From: Ruminococcaceae bacterium UBA3451
Lineage (GTDB): Bacteria > Bacillota > Clostridia > Oscillospirales > Acutalibacteraceae
Reading direction: 5' to 3'
DNA length: 19,066 bases
Assembly: GCA_002378845.1 (NCBI GenBank)
Contig: DFRY01000023.1
Coordinates: 21,003-40,068 of the forward strand
Shown: positions 1-8,210 of the stretch, piece by piece
Layout: each line of letters opens with the position of its first letter
Numbering within the stretch: the stretch's first letter is position 1
The notes under the pieces: generated by a model
Database searches by the model: none
Seen by the model: the letters and a program-made list of their open reading frames with translations, nothing else
What the model was told of the DNA's origin: nothing
Program-made: the position numbers and the translations under genes

Positions 1-1035
1 ATTGAGGAGGCACAGCGCCCGATTATCTGCTGCGGCGGCGGCGTGGTTCTTGCCGGCGCACGCGACGAACTGGTCGCGTTTGCGCAAAACAGCGGTATCC
101 CCGTTGTTTCCACCATGATGGGCATTGGCGTGGTTCCAATGGACAGCCGCCTGTACCTTGGCATGATCGGCATGCACGGCCACGCCAACGCAAACCGCGC
201 CATGGCGGAAGCCGACCTTGTAATCCTCTGCGGCGCGCGCGTGGGCGACCGTGCTGTATCCGCGCCCAAGCAGATGGCGAAAAAAGCAAAAATCATACAT
301 ATTGATATAGACCCTGCCGAAATCGGCAAAAATATGACCGCCCATATTCCCATTGTCGGCGACATTCGGCTGGTCATGCGCGACTTTGCGGACAAAGTTG
401 AAAACCGCGTTCCGCAGGATTGGATTCACCGTGTACTGCAGTATAAAGCGGATTACGTTCCCGCCGGGCAGCCGGAAAACGGCACCGGTTTTGTGGAGCC
501 GCGCTCTTTCGTCCGCGCGCTTTCCCGCATGATGGACGACAACGCCATTCTGGTTTCCGACGTTGGGCAAAACCAGATTTGGGCGGCACGCAATTTCAAC
601 GTAAAGGAAGGCCGTTTTCTTACATCGGGCGGGCTGGGTACCATGGGCTACGCGCTGCCCGCGGCAATCGGGGCCAAACTGGCCAAGCCGCACCGTCAGG
701 TACTGTGCCTTTGCGGCGACGGCTCGTTTCAAATGGCGATGTGCGAATTAGGCACCCTTTGCCAGAATCAGGTAAACGTAAAAATCATCATTATGCAGAA
801 CGACCGCCTGGGCATGGTTAAGGAAATTCAGGGCAGGCTTTACGGCAGCCGCTTCATTGCAACCACGCTGGAGGGCGGCAGCCCCGACTTTGTAAAGCTG
901 GCCGCTGCCTACGGCATTGACGCCGCCATGGCGGACTCCAACGAACAGGCGGAACAGCTTGCCAAAAAGATGTTCGCTTCCGAAAAAGCTTTTATTCTGG
1001 TGTGCCGGGTTAACCCCGACGCCCCGACCATATAG
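1..1035 (+). CDS. ilvB: Acetolactate synthase large subunit, 3' part (5' end outside window)
   Basis: Acetohydroxyacid synthase catalytic subunit: a ThDP enzyme that condenses two pyruvates, or pyruvate and 2-oxobutyrate, in the first common step of valine, leucine and isoleucine synthesis. The frame is open from base 1 and ends at TAG, giving 344 residues, about the last 60% of a usual 550-590 residue protein. The fragment opens in the central domain (CCGGGVVLAGA) and runs into the C-terminal ThDP domain. The ThDP/Mg motif begins with GDG at fragment residues 239-241 and ends 25 residues later with ND in place of the usual NN. The segment after it reads LGMVKEIQ where most family members have LGMVxQW, so the usual Trp is Ile (826-828). 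ilvN follows after 12 bases, and the two subunits form one holoenzyme. The family is near certain; the AHAS assignment rests mostly on the ilvN and ilvC neighbours. Confidence 0.95.
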   Translation: MEEAQRPIICCGGGVVLAGARDELVAFAQNSGIPVVSTMMGIGVVPMDSRLYLGMIGMHGHANANRAMAEADLVILCGARVGDRAVSAPKQMAKKAKIIHIDIDPAEIGKNMTAHIPIVGDIRLVMRDFADKVENRVPQDWIHRVLQYKADYVPAGQPENGTGFVEPRSFVRALSRMMDDNAILVSDVGQNQIWAARNFNVKEGRFLTSGGLGTMGYALPAAIGAKLAKPHRQVLCLCGDGSFQMAMCELGTLCQNQVNVKIIIMQNDRLGMVKEIQGRLYGSRFIATTLEGGSPDFVKLAAAYGIDAAMADSNEQAEQLAKKMFASEKAFILVCRVNPDAPTI

Positions 1036-1047
1036 GAGGGCGGAGAA

Positions 1048-1548
1048 ATGAAATATACGCTTTCCGTTTTAGTTGAAAACCAGCCCGGCGTTTTGTCCAA
1101 AGTGTCCGGCCTGTTTGCCCGCCGCGGCTTTAACATTGACAGCCTTGCCGTGGGCATTACCGAAGATCCCGCCATATCGCGCATTACCATTGTGGTAAAC
1201 GGCGACGAATATATTGTGGAACAGGTAGAAAAACAGCTGAACAAGCTAATTCCCGTAATTAAGGTTAAGGTACTAGAACCGAACCAGTTTATCAGCTGCG
1301 AGCTTTCACTGATTAAGGTTAGCTGCAACACCAAGCAGCGTGCCGAAATTATGAAAATCGCGGAACTGATGCACGCACAGATTGTCGACGTGGCCACCAC
1401 TTCCCTTACGTTCCAGTTTACCGACAACGACGAGCGCACCCAAACGCTTATCAGTCTGTTAAAGCCGTACGGTATTAAGGAAATAGTCCGCGCCGGCACG
1501 CTTGCAATTGAAAAAGGCGCGACAACCGCCAAAAAACAAACGACTTAA
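1048..1548 (+). CDS. ilvN: Acetolactate synthase small (regulatory) subunit
   Basis: Regulatory subunit of acetohydroxyacid synthase, 166 residues, the normal length for the bacterial short form. An N-terminal ACT domain (about residues 3-75) starts YTLSVLVENQPGVLSKVSGLFARRGFNIDSL and contains the NQPGVL segment where the family binds the feedback inhibitor valine. A second domain (about 82-160) carries the QIVDVATTSLTFQFTD stretch typical of AHAS small subunits. The ATG at 1048 is preceded by GGAGG about 7 bases upstream, just after the ilvB stop codon, so translation of the two subunits is closely linked. The C-terminus is short and rich in Lys and Thr. Feedback control by branched-chain amino acids is known for the family and is not shown by this sequence. 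Confidence 0.95.
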   Translation: MKYTLSVLVENQPGVLSKVSGLFARRGFNIDSLAVGITEDPAISRITIVVNGDEYIVEQVEKQLNKLIPVIKVKVLEPNQFISCELSLIKVSCNTKQRAEIMKIAELMHAQIVDVATTSLTFQFTDNDERTQTLISLLKPYGIKEIVRAGTLAIEKGATTAKKQTT

Positions 1549-1629
1549 AACCAAAAACCAACCCCTTAAACCGCCGTGCGGCTTGAGAGTTAGTTAATAA
1601 ATTTGCCACAAGGCAAGGAGGAAAATGAA

Positions 1630-2631
1630 ATGCCAAAAATTTATTATCAGGCAGATTGCGACATCAACCTGCTCAAAGGTAAAACCGTTGCCATTATCGG
1701 TTACGGAAGCCAGGGTCATGCCCATGCGCTGAACCTTCACGACAGCGGTGTCAATGTGGTTGTCGGTCTTTACGAAGGCAGCCCGAGCAAAGAGAAAGCG
1801 GAAGCAGCCGGTCTGAAAGTTCTTACCGTCTCCGAAGCGACTAAGGTTGCCGATATAATTATGATTCTGATTCCTGACGAGCGCCAGGCTGATATGTACA
1901 AAAACGACATTGCTCCTTACCTTACCGAAGGCAAAGCGCTTGCATTCGCACACGGCTTCAACATTCACTACGGCCAGATTAAGCCGCCGAAGAATGTTGA
2001 CGTATTCATGATTGCCCCGAAGGGCCCGGGCCACACCGTGCGCAGCGAATATGTTGCCGGCAAAGGCGTTCCGTGCCTGATTGCCGTGGAACAGGATGTA
2101 ACCGGCCATGCAACCGACCTCGGCCTTGCTTACGGTGCGGGACTCGGCGCAGCCAGAGCGGCTATTATGGAAACCACCTTCAAAATTGAAACCGAAACCG
2201 ATTTGTTCGGCGAGCAGGCTGTGCTTTGCGGCGGCGTAACCGCCCTGATGCAGGCTGGCTTTGAAACTTTGGTAGACGCCGGTTATGCGCCGGAAAATGC
2301 TTACTTCGAGTGCATTCATGAAATGAAGCTTATCGTCGACCTGATTTACCGCGGCGGTTTCTCGCTCATGCGTTACTCCATTTCCGACACCGCGGAATTC
2401 GGCGATTACGAAACCGGAAAACGCCTGATTACCGACGAAACCAAGAAGGAAATGAAGAAGATTCTTTCCGAAATTCAGGACGGCTCCTTCGCCACCAAGT
2501 GGATTGCCGAAAACAAAAACGGCCGTTCCCACTTCAACGCATGCCGCCGCATCGGCGCAAGCCATCAGCTGGAGGAAGTTGGCAAGGAACTGCGCAAAAT
2601 GTACGCGTGGAACGACGATCCGATTGATTAA
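1630..2631 (+). CDS. ilvC: Ketol-acid reductoisomerase, class I
   Basis: Converts acetolactate to 2,3-dihydroxyisovalerate (and the isoleucine-branch equivalent) by Mg-dependent alkyl shift and NAD(P)H reduction. It has 333 residues, the usual class I length. The start is the ATG at 1630, giving MPKIYYQ; AAGGAGG lies 8 bases upstream. An upstream in-frame ATG at 1603 has no comparable site. The Rossmann motif GYGSQGHA is at residues 24-31 and the cofactor-specificity loop at about 47-54 reads LYEGSPSK. Metal ligands expected from the family are present: D191 and E195 in DLFGEQ, and E227 and E231 in ECIHE. The 81-base gap from ilvN contains a small TTGCC/GGCAA stem-loop (1603-1616) touching the ribosome binding site. 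Third gene of the ilvBNC operon. Glu49 in the cofactor loop raises the possibility of NADH use. Confidence 0.96.
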   Translation: MPKIYYQADCDINLLKGKTVAIIGYGSQGHAHALNLHDSGVNVVVGLYEGSPSKEKAEAAGLKVLTVSEATKVADIIMILIPDERQADMYKNDIAPYLTEGKALAFAHGFNIHYGQIKPPKNVDVFMIAPKGPGHTVRSEYVAGKGVPCLIAVEQDVTGHATDLGLAYGAGLGAARAAIMETTFKIETETDLFGEQAVLCGGVTALMQAGFETLVDAGYAPENAYFECIHEMKLIVDLIYRGGFSLMRYSISDTAEFGDYETGKRLITDETKKEMKKILSEIQDGSFATKWIAENKNGRSHFNACRRIGASHQLEEVGKELRKMYAWNDDPID

Positions 2632-2765
2632 TTTGACACGCTAATATTTTTTCTTATTGAGCATATACTTAAAGGGCGGCAGTTTTCGGCTTTGTCTCCG
2701 CGCCAAATATGCGGCGGCCGGATAACTATTTTCCCGAAATATAGGCATATAGGGGGATATTGTTT

Positions 2766-3509
2766 ATGTGGGACAGAGCCATATTGAAGTCAAACGCAAA
2801 ACTTGCTTTAAAGGGCCGTTACTGGACTGCATTCGGCGTGTGCATCCTTGCTGTTATTATCGGCGGTGCATTCTCCATTGTTACCACACCGTATAACCTT
2901 TCTTACCGGGATGCGCTGAGCGGCGCAGCCAGGTCGATGGAACTGCTTGCGGCGCAGAGCGGCATGATGAATCTGATAAGTATCGGCAATATTCTGTTTG
3001 ATGTTTTCATCACGCTGCCGATTGCAATCGGTATGTCACGTTTCTTCCTTCACAACCATTTCGGTGTAACTGACCTGAACACGCTGTTCAGCGGGTTCCG
3101 CCGCAACTACCTGAACGGGGTGGGGGCCATGTTTGTGACGGAACTGTTTATCTTTTTGTGGAGCCTGCTTCTCGTTATTCCGGGCCTTGTGAAAGCACTG
3201 GAGTATTCCATGGTTCCTTTCATTCTGGCGGATAACCCAGACATTCCCGGAAGCCGGGCAAGACAAATCAGCCGCATTATGACAAACGGAGAAAAAGGCG
3301 CGATTTTTGTGCTGATCCTTTCCTTCCTGGGCTGGTTCATCCTTGGTTCAATCTGCTTCGGCGTGGGCCTCCTTTTTGTGATTCCTTATTATCAGGCAAC
3401 GATTACGGAGCTTTATATTTACCTGCGTGACCGCGCGATTCAAACCAACCAGATTAATCCCGCGGAACTCGGGCTTATTTCGCCGGCTCCGTATAATCCC
3501 CAGGTTTAA
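2766..3509 (+). CDS. DUF975 family integral membrane protein
   Basis: Predicted polytopic membrane protein of 247 residues, matching the Firmicutes DUF975 family in its opening (WDRAILKSNAKLALKGRYW) and in its layout. Function is unknown. Hydrophobic segments are visible at about residues 20-42, 68-94, 117-145 and a long one at about 180-213 that could span twice. A GARAMELL-like, hydrophilic loop separates the first two. The ATG at 2766 has GGGGGA about 9 bases upstream; an in-frame TTG two codons earlier is a less likely start. The gene stands 134 bases after ilvC with no clear terminator between them, so readthrough from the ilv operon is possible, although no functional link is known. A strong terminator follows directly. 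Confidence 0.82.
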   Translation: MWDRAILKSNAKLALKGRYWTAFGVCILAVIIGGAFSIVTTPYNLSYRDALSGAARSMELLAAQSGMMNLISIGNILFDVFITLPIAIGMSRFFLHNHFGVTDLNTLFSGFRRNYLNGVGAMFVTELFIFLWSLLLVIPGLVKALEYSMVPFILADNPDIPGSRARQISRIMTNGEKGAIFVLILSFLGWFILGSICFGVGLLFVIPYYQATITELYIYLRDRAIQTNQINPAELGLISPAPYNPQV

Positions 3510-3527
3510 ATTGATTCCAATCAATCC

Positions 3528-3563
3528 ATTGCCGTCAGGAAAAATCCTGACGGCAATTTTTTT
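3528..3563 (+). terminator. Rho-independent terminator after the DUF975 gene
   Basis: A perfect 13-bp stem, ATTGCCGTCAGGA (3528-3540) with TCCTGACGGCAAT (3545-3557), closes on an AAAA loop and runs into seven T residues ending at 3563. It lies 18 bases after the DUF975 stop codon and separates that gene from the convergent cyclase gene. Confidence 0.95.
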
Positions 3564-3616
3564 GTGCTTCTTTTTGGGCTGTTCCGTTGGAATTCTCCCT
3601 TGCCCTAAGCTCCGTC

Positions 3617-3649
3617 AAAAAAGGAGCCCCCGCAACAGTCGGGAACTCC
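3617..3649 (-). terminator. Rho-independent terminator of the dCache diguanylate cyclase gene
   Basis: Read on the minus strand, GGAGTTCCCG (3649-3640) pairs with CGGGGGCTCC (3632-3623) as a 10-bp stem with two U-G wobbles and a 7-base loop, then six T residues (3622-3617). It sits 38 bases beyond the cyclase stop codon, facing the terminator of the convergent DUF975 gene. Confidence 0.88.
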
Positions 3650-3687
3650 TTGCTCAAATTATATAATAGATTGAATCCTGCGCTCCA

Positions 3688-5751
3688 TCAGGACAAATGT
3701 TTCAACTGGCCTTCACAGTACAGACTGAAACGGTCCTTACCGGCCTTTTTGGAACGGTACAGCGCCGCGTCGGCATGCTGGTACAGTTCCTCAAATGTAG
3801 TGCCGTCATTGGGGAACATGGCTGCGCCCACACTTGCCGATATTTTATACTCGTCGTTGTTCCCGGTGTATGCATGGTGGAAAATTGCACAGATGTCGTT
3901 AAGCTTGACCTTCAGCAGGTCTTCGTCCGGCATATCCTTTACCAGAATAACGAATTCGTCGCCGCCCGCGCGGCCGACGATGTCTGTGGTGCGGAACAAA
4001 TCTTTAATCTGCGCCGAAACCTTTTTCAGTACGTTGTCGCCGTAAATATGCCCCAGCGTATCGTTAATTCCTTTAAAGTTATCAATATCCACAATAATGA
4101 AGCCATGGCATTCCTCCGGCGGGGAACTGCTCAGGTACTCTTCAATCATCGCTTCGGTAGTTACCTTATTGTAAAGCTGGGTTAGCAGGTCGGTTTTGGA
4201 CTTGCTTTCCAGCCGCTCAATCATCTTTTTCTGGTGGTCGGTGTCGCTGATTAACCCAATGGCACGGAACGGCCTGCCGTTTTCATCCCGAATCACCTTT
4301 ACACTTACCGTACACCAAACATATTTGCTGTCGATGGTTTTCATGCGCACATCAATGGGTTTTGGCTGAATTCCCTTTCGGGTGTCCCAGAAAAACGCGT
4401 TAACCAGCGGTTTGTCGTTGGGGTGTACCGGGGCAAAATCCGGAATTTCCGAACCCGGATTTTCTACCGCCAGACTGAACCCGAATTTATTGGTCCAGTG
4501 CACGGTATGGTACAGGTGATTCTCCATAATATCCCATTCAAAAATAACTTGGTCGGTCTCCTGCATAATCAGCGCGTAACGCGCTTCGCTAACCTTCAGT
4601 TCTTCGGTGTCTTCCTGTATTTTTTCAACTAAATGATTAAAGGACGATGCCATCTCTCCGAATTCACCCTTATATTTTTCAGGCAGACGCACCGTGTAAT
4701 CGCGCTGTTTCACATTGATAAACGCGGCGCACATGTCGCGGGTCGGGTTTAAAAAGCGCTTTGCGGCAACATAAGAGATATAAATTAAAATAATGGCAAA
4801 CAACAGCAATGCCCCGGCGTAATACTTGGCAATGTTTTTAATCGGGTCAATCAGTTCGGACTGCGAAACCATACTTAAAATGACCCAGTCCGTCCCGGTT
4901 ATAGCAGAGTAATACGCGGATTTTTGCTTTCCTCCCTCCCGAAAGCTTAATAGTCCGCTGGGGGCCGCATGGAAATCAATTTTTTGCCAGATATTTTGGT
5001 AAAAAGTATCATCAAACGCCACCTGTTTAATATTGCTTACCGAATGGCCCAGCTCGTCCTTCGGGTCAGTGGCGGCAATATTCCCGGAGCCGTCAATTAC
5101 AACGGTGTGGCCGGTGTTCATAAAGGTCTGCTTGCTCAGAAGGTCGCAATAATACATGTCGATTGAGGACTGGATAGCTCCCTGGTACACGCCGTCCTGA
5201 TAAATAGGCACCGCAATTTCAAAAAATTTGTGCCCGTCAATAAACCCGGAATCCTGCATCACGTCCGATATGTAAAAACCGTAAGCGGGGACGGTCTGCA
5301 TGTCCACCTTTAAAAAAGAGCCCCGGTTAATCAGGCTGCCGTCGTCGGAGGCAATAATTTTTCCGAAAAGATTGACCAGCGAAGTCCTGACGACAAAATT
5401 ACCTTTGGGGTTCCCCTCGCCTTTTATCGTCTGCTTTTCCGTCATGGTTTTGAATGTTTGCACCACGTTGCTTCGTTCCGCGGCATATTGCCCGCCGTCT
5501 GCTCCCGTATTGGAATCCAGCAGCAGCTGTTCTACGTCTGATAAATGGGAGGCGACTTCCAGCGCCATTTTTCGCTGGGAAAAGAACTGGTTTATATTAT
5601 CGGCGGTCAGGCGGGCTGTGCTTTCCATGTTTTCCTGCATGCTTTGGGCGGCATTCCGTCCAAAATAAGCTACGCTGAACAGCATAATCAAACCAATCGG
5701 AATGATCGAAATAACCGAAAGAAGTGTCGCAAGGTAATTCCGAGTCTTCAC
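3688..5751 (-). CDS. Membrane-bound diguanylate cyclase (dCache-HAMP-PAS-GGDEF)
   Basis: Predicted sensor that makes cyclic di-GMP from two GTP in response to an extracellular cue. Numbered from the GTG at 5751 (687 residues): signal-anchor helix at about 4-25; extracytoplasmic double-Cache-like sensor to about 305; second helix at about 310-330 (LLLFAIILIYISYVAA); HAMP at about 333-385; PAS at about 395-505 (VIFEWD ... YVWCTVSVKVIRDENGRPFRAIG); GGDEF domain at about 520-680. The catalytic motif GGDEF is intact at 596-600, DxDxFK is present, and the inhibitory RxxD site (RTTD, 587-590) lies exactly five residues before the motif. GTG is preferred because GGGGAGGG lies just upstream of it; an in-frame ATG at 5775 would add eight residues but has no ribosome binding site. 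The gene is single, with its own promoters and terminator. The input signal cannot be read from the sequence. Confidence 0.93.
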   Translation of the reverse strand: MKTRNYLATLLSVISIIPIGLIMLFSVAYFGRNAAQSMQENMESTARLTADNINQFFSQRKMALEVASHLSDVEQLLLDSNTGADGGQYAAERSNVVQTFKTMTEKQTIKGEGNPKGNFVVRTSLVNLFGKIIASDDGSLINRGSFLKVDMQTVPAYGFYISDVMQDSGFIDGHKFFEIAVPIYQDGVYQGAIQSSIDMYYCDLLSKQTFMNTGHTVVIDGSGNIAATDPKDELGHSVSNIKQVAFDDTFYQNIWQKIDFHAAPSGLLSFREGGKQKSAYYSAITGTDWVILSMVSQSELIDPIKNIAKYYAGALLLFAIILIYISYVAAKRFLNPTRDMCAAFINVKQRDYTVRLPEKYKGEFGEMASSFNHLVEKIQEDTEELKVSEARYALIMQETDQVIFEWDIMENHLYHTVHWTNKFGFSLAVENPGSEIPDFAPVHPNDKPLVNAFFWDTRKGIQPKPIDVRMKTIDSKYVWCTVSVKVIRDENGRPFRAIGLISDTDHQKKMIERLESKSKTDLLTQLYNKVTTEAMIEEYLSSSPPEECHGFIIVDIDNFKGINDTLGHIYGDNVLKKVSAQIKDLFRTTDIVGRAGGDEFVILVKDMPDEDLLKVKLNDICAIFHHAYTGNNDEYKISASVGAAMFPNDGTTFEELYQHADAALYRSKKAGKDRFSLYCEGQLKHLS

Positions 5752-5783
5752 AAAGCCCTCCCCCCTTTCCCACATCGGCAGTA

Positions 5784-5812
5784 TTTAGATTTTAGAAATG
5801 TAAAACTGTCAA
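5784..5812 (-). promoter_or_regulatory. Proximal promoter candidate of the dCache cyclase gene
   Basis: On the minus strand a consensus -35 TTGACA (5812-5807) is followed after 17 bases by TCTAAA (5789-5784), a weak -10 matching four of six positions. It ends about 32 bases before the GTG start. The -35 is strong but the -10 is doubtful. Confidence 0.45.
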
Positions 5813-5833
5813 AATTTGTAAACAAGCAATGTT

Positions 5834-5861
5834 ATTATATCACTTTTCCATAAAAAAACAA
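5834..5861 (-). promoter_or_regulatory. Distal promoter candidate of the dCache cyclase gene
   Basis: On the minus strand TTGTTT (5861-5856), a 16-base spacer and a consensus TATAAT (5839-5834) form a sigma-A type promoter about 85 bases before the GTG start. With the nearer candidate it suggests tandem promoters. Confidence 0.5.
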
Positions 5862-5918
5862 TTAATTTTTTTACGATTTTAAAATTATTCTCCTGAATTT
5901 TGCAGAATTTATGATTAC

Positions 5919-5960
5919 AAAAAGGCCGGGTAAGTGCTTTTACACCTGCCCGGCCTTTTT
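5919..5960. terminator. Orphan bidirectional terminator-like hairpin in a divergent spacer
   Basis: AAAAAGGCCGGG (5919-5930) pairs perfectly with CCCGGCCTTTTT (5949-5960); the stem continues inward through TAAGTG/CACCTG with one wobble and one mismatch around a CTTTTA loop. A-rich and T-rich flanks allow termination on either strand. The genes on both sides are transcribed away from it, so it terminates no annotated gene. Together with the 520 bases around it (5752-6271), which hold no convincing reading frame, it may mark the end of an unannotated small RNA, or simply insulate the two genes. Confidence 0.75.
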
Positions 5961-5966
5961 ATTCGC

Positions 5967-5990
5967 TTCGAAAAAAGAATATTTTTCGAA
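5967..5990. repeat. AT-rich inverted repeat beside the orphan hairpin
   Basis: TTCGAAAAA (5967-5975) and TTTTTCGAA (5982-5990) are perfect 9-base arms around a 6-base centre. The same TTTTTCGAA word recurs at about 6087-6095. Role unknown; it could be a protein-binding site or a weak hairpin. Confidence 0.5.
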
Positions 5991-6180
5991 TTAATATTCA
6001 CTTTTAGATTTAATTCAGCCTGTTTTTCCTGCTTGTAAATTGGAAAAGTGTCTCAAAAATTCCAGTCGGACAGCCTCCTTACCGAAAATTTTTTCGAAAC
6101 GCTTCAATACTCAATATGAATAAATTCCCATAATACTCCTATTCCGAAAATAATTTCCGATAAAATCATGCATTCTTACA

Positions 6181-6208
6181 TTAAATATCCGGTTTTTTAT
6201 TATATAAT
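6181..6208 (+). promoter_or_regulatory. Probable fbp promoter inside a 22-bp palindrome
   Basis: TTAAAT (6181-6186), 16 bases, then a consensus TATAAT (6203-6208), 63 bases before the fbp ATG. The -10 lies in a perfect 22-bp palindrome (6193-6214) made of T6-ATTAT and its complement, which gives TATAAT on both strands. Just downstream, TGTTTGCGTAACA (6219-6231) has dyad TGTT/AACA ends around a CG and vaguely recalls a LacI/CcpA-type site over the likely start of transcription. The -35 is weak, and the regulatory reading is speculative. Confidence 0.45.
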
Positions 6209-6271
6209 AAAAAAGATGTGTTTGCGTAACAAATACGGAACGGAGAAATACCAACATCAGGAGGAACCCTC

Positions 6272-8209
6272 ATGATTGATGAACGCTATTTAAAGCTGCT
6301 TTCTAAGGACTACCCCAATGCACAGGCGGTTGCCGCCGAAATGATTAACCTGAAAGCCATTATGAGCCTTCCGAAGGGCACGGAATATTTTTTCAGCGAT
6401 CTGCACGGGGAACACCAGGCTTTCCTTTATCAGCTGAAAAGCGCTTCGGGCGTAGTGCGGAAAAAAATTGACGAACTGTTCGAACAGTCTATTTCCGAAG
6501 GGGAGCGCACCGCTCTTGCCAAATTAATTTACTACCCCGAAACGGAACTGAACGCGGCAAAACAGAACGAGGGCACGTTTGCCGACTGGTGCCGTATTAC
6601 CATTTACCGCCTTGTGGAGGTTTGCAAGGAAGCCGCCTCTAAATACACGCGTTCCAAGGTGCGCAAAAAGCTTCCGGAAAATTTTGCTTATATCATTGAT
6701 GAGCTTCTGCACGCGGACGGAGCCAGCAATAAACCGCACTACCACAGCGAAATTATAAAAACCATTGTGGAAACACAAATGAGCGAAGAATTTATTACCG
6801 CCCTTTGCTACCTGATTCAGCAGCTGCTGATTGACAAGCTACATATTATCGGTGATATTTTTGACCGAGGCCCCCGCGCCGACGCAATTATGGATGCGTT
6901 GATTCAGTGCCACGACGTAGACATTCAGTGGGGGAATCACGACATTTCCTGGATGGGCGCGGCGGCAGGAAACTGGGCGTGTATTGCCAACGTCATCCGG
7001 CTGGGCGTAAGCTATAACAACTTTGACCTGCTGGAGGACGGCTACGGAATCAACCTGCGCGCGCTTTCGGTTTTTGCCGAGCACACTTACCGCGACGACC
7101 CCTGCGAAGTGTTTATTCCGCATATTCTGGACGAAAATCAATATGACCCTGTGGACATTCCGCTTGCCGCGAAAATGCACAAGGCCATGGCGGTCATTCA
7201 GTTTAAAGTGGAGGGGCAGCTGATTCGGATGCACCCCGAATACCGCATGGACGACCGAATTCTTCTGGATAAAATTGATTTTGATAAAGGAACGGTTCGG
7301 TTCGGCGGTCAGGATTACCCCCTGCTTGACACGCGGTTCCCCACGGTAGATCCAAAAGATCCGCTGAAGCTGACCCACGCGGAAACGGAACTGATGAAAA
7401 CCATTGCCGCGTCCTTCCGCCACAGCGAGCGGCTGGAAAAACACATCCGTTTCCTGTACTCCCACGGCAGCATGTACCTGCGCATTAATTCCAATCTGCT
7501 TTACCACGGGTGCATTCCGCTGACGGCTGACGGCCGTTTCGACGCGGTTGACTTCGGTACCGGAAGCCATTCCGGCCGGGAATACCTGGAGCACCTGGAC
7601 GGTGTGGTGCGCAGCGCTTATTTCGCGCCGTACGGCACACCGGAACGCAGTGATTCCCGCGACTTTATGTGGTACCTGTGGTGCGGGGCAAAATCGCCGC
7701 TGTTCGGTAAAACAAAGCTGGCCGCGTTCGAACGGTACTTTATCGCCGACAAGGCGACACACCGGGAAGAAATGAATCCGTATTATACCTATATGGAGCA
7801 CCGGGAAACCTGTGAAATGATTCTGCGGGAGTTCGGGCTAAACCCGACTGCCTCTCATATCATTAACGGCCACGTTCCGGTGCGGCTAAAAGAAGGCGAA
7901 AGCCCGGTAAAAGGCGACGGGCTGCTGTTTATGATTGACGGCGGAATTTCGAAGGCGTACCAATCCCAGACGGGAATCGGCGGTTATACATTCATTGCAA
8001 ATTCCCGTTACCTTGCACTGGCAGAGCACAAACCCCTTAAGGCAGGCTGCAATACCTGCGAAAATTCGCCCAAGGTAATGGTGGTGGAGGCGATTAAGCA
8101 GCGCGTAACGGTTGCGGACACCGACAACGGCGCCGAGCTTTCCGCACAGATTGAAGAGCTTTCCGCCCTGCTGAGTGCCTACCGCAGCGGCGCCATTAAA
8201 GAAAAATAA
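6272..8209 (+). CDS. fbp: Fructose-1,6-bisphosphatase, class III (Firmicutes type)
   Basis: Hydrolyses fructose 1,6-bisphosphate to fructose 6-phosphate in gluconeogenesis; cytoplasmic. The 645-residue length and the motifs fit class III FBPase, a metallophosphoesterase-fold family unrelated in sequence to the E. coli class I enzyme. Metal and phosphate site motifs appear in order: SDLHGEH (42-48), IIGDIFDRGPRAD (D195, D198), WGNHDISW (N222, H223), then YHGCIP and the late INGHVPV segment followed by MIDGG. The ATG at 6272 is preceded by AGGAGG 7 bases upstream. The gene is monocistronic; its stop codon is one base from the stop of a convergent small gene, and no clear terminator follows, so the two transcripts probably overlap at their ends. 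In Bacillus the homologue is constitutively expressed and allosterically controlled; control here is unknown. Confidence 0.97.
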   Translation: MIDERYLKLLSKDYPNAQAVAAEMINLKAIMSLPKGTEYFFSDLHGEHQAFLYQLKSASGVVRKKIDELFEQSISEGERTALAKLIYYPETELNAAKQNEGTFADWCRITIYRLVEVCKEAASKYTRSKVRKKLPENFAYIIDELLHADGASNKPHYHSEIIKTIVETQMSEEFITALCYLIQQLLIDKLHIIGDIFDRGPRADAIMDALIQCHDVDIQWGNHDISWMGAAAGNWACIANVIRLGVSYNNFDLLEDGYGINLRALSVFAEHTYRDDPCEVFIPHILDENQYDPVDIPLAAKMHKAMAVIQFKVEGQLIRMHPEYRMDDRILLDKIDFDKGTVRFGGQDYPLLDTRFPTVDPKDPLKLTHAETELMKTIAASFRHSERLEKHIRFLYSHGSMYLRINSNLLYHGCIPLTADGRFDAVDFGTGSHSGREYLEHLDGVVRSAYFAPYGTPERSDSRDFMWYLWCGAKSPLFGKTKLAAFERYFIADKATHREEMNPYYTYMEHRETCEMILREFGLNPTASHIINGHVPVRLKEGESPVKGDGLLFMIDGGISKAYQSQTGIGGYTFIANSRYLALAEHKPLKAGCNTCENSPKVMVVEAIKQRVTVADTDNGAELSAQIEELSALLSAYRSGAIKEK

Positions 8210-8210
8210 A

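Noticed and set aside
909..1532. A 207-codon open frame antisense to ilvN
   Set aside because: It covers ilvN, whose ACT domain is clear; the Ser/Ile-rich antisense product matches nothing known.
1594..2565. A 323-codon open frame antisense to ilvC
   Set aside because: ilvC is unmistakable on the other strand; long antisense frames arise from its codon bias. The antisense product has low-complexity Phe/Gly/Val-rich composition and no family motif or ribosome binding site.
2633..2638. Consensus TTGACA overlapping the ilvC stop as a promoter for the DUF975 gene
   Set aside because: The best -10 candidate, TATACT at 2664-2669, is 25 bases away, too far for a sigma-A promoter.
6120..6150. A six-codon leader-peptide frame on the minus strand (ATG near 6133, preceded by AGGAG)
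   Set aside because: Too short to distinguish from chance, with no regulatory codon run and no gene downstream on that strand before the orphan terminator.
6839..7801. A 320-codon open frame antisense to fbp, and a similar 312-codon frame antisense to hydF (15621-16559)
   Set aside because: Both lie wholly inside well-supported genes, with no recognisable domains or initiation signals.
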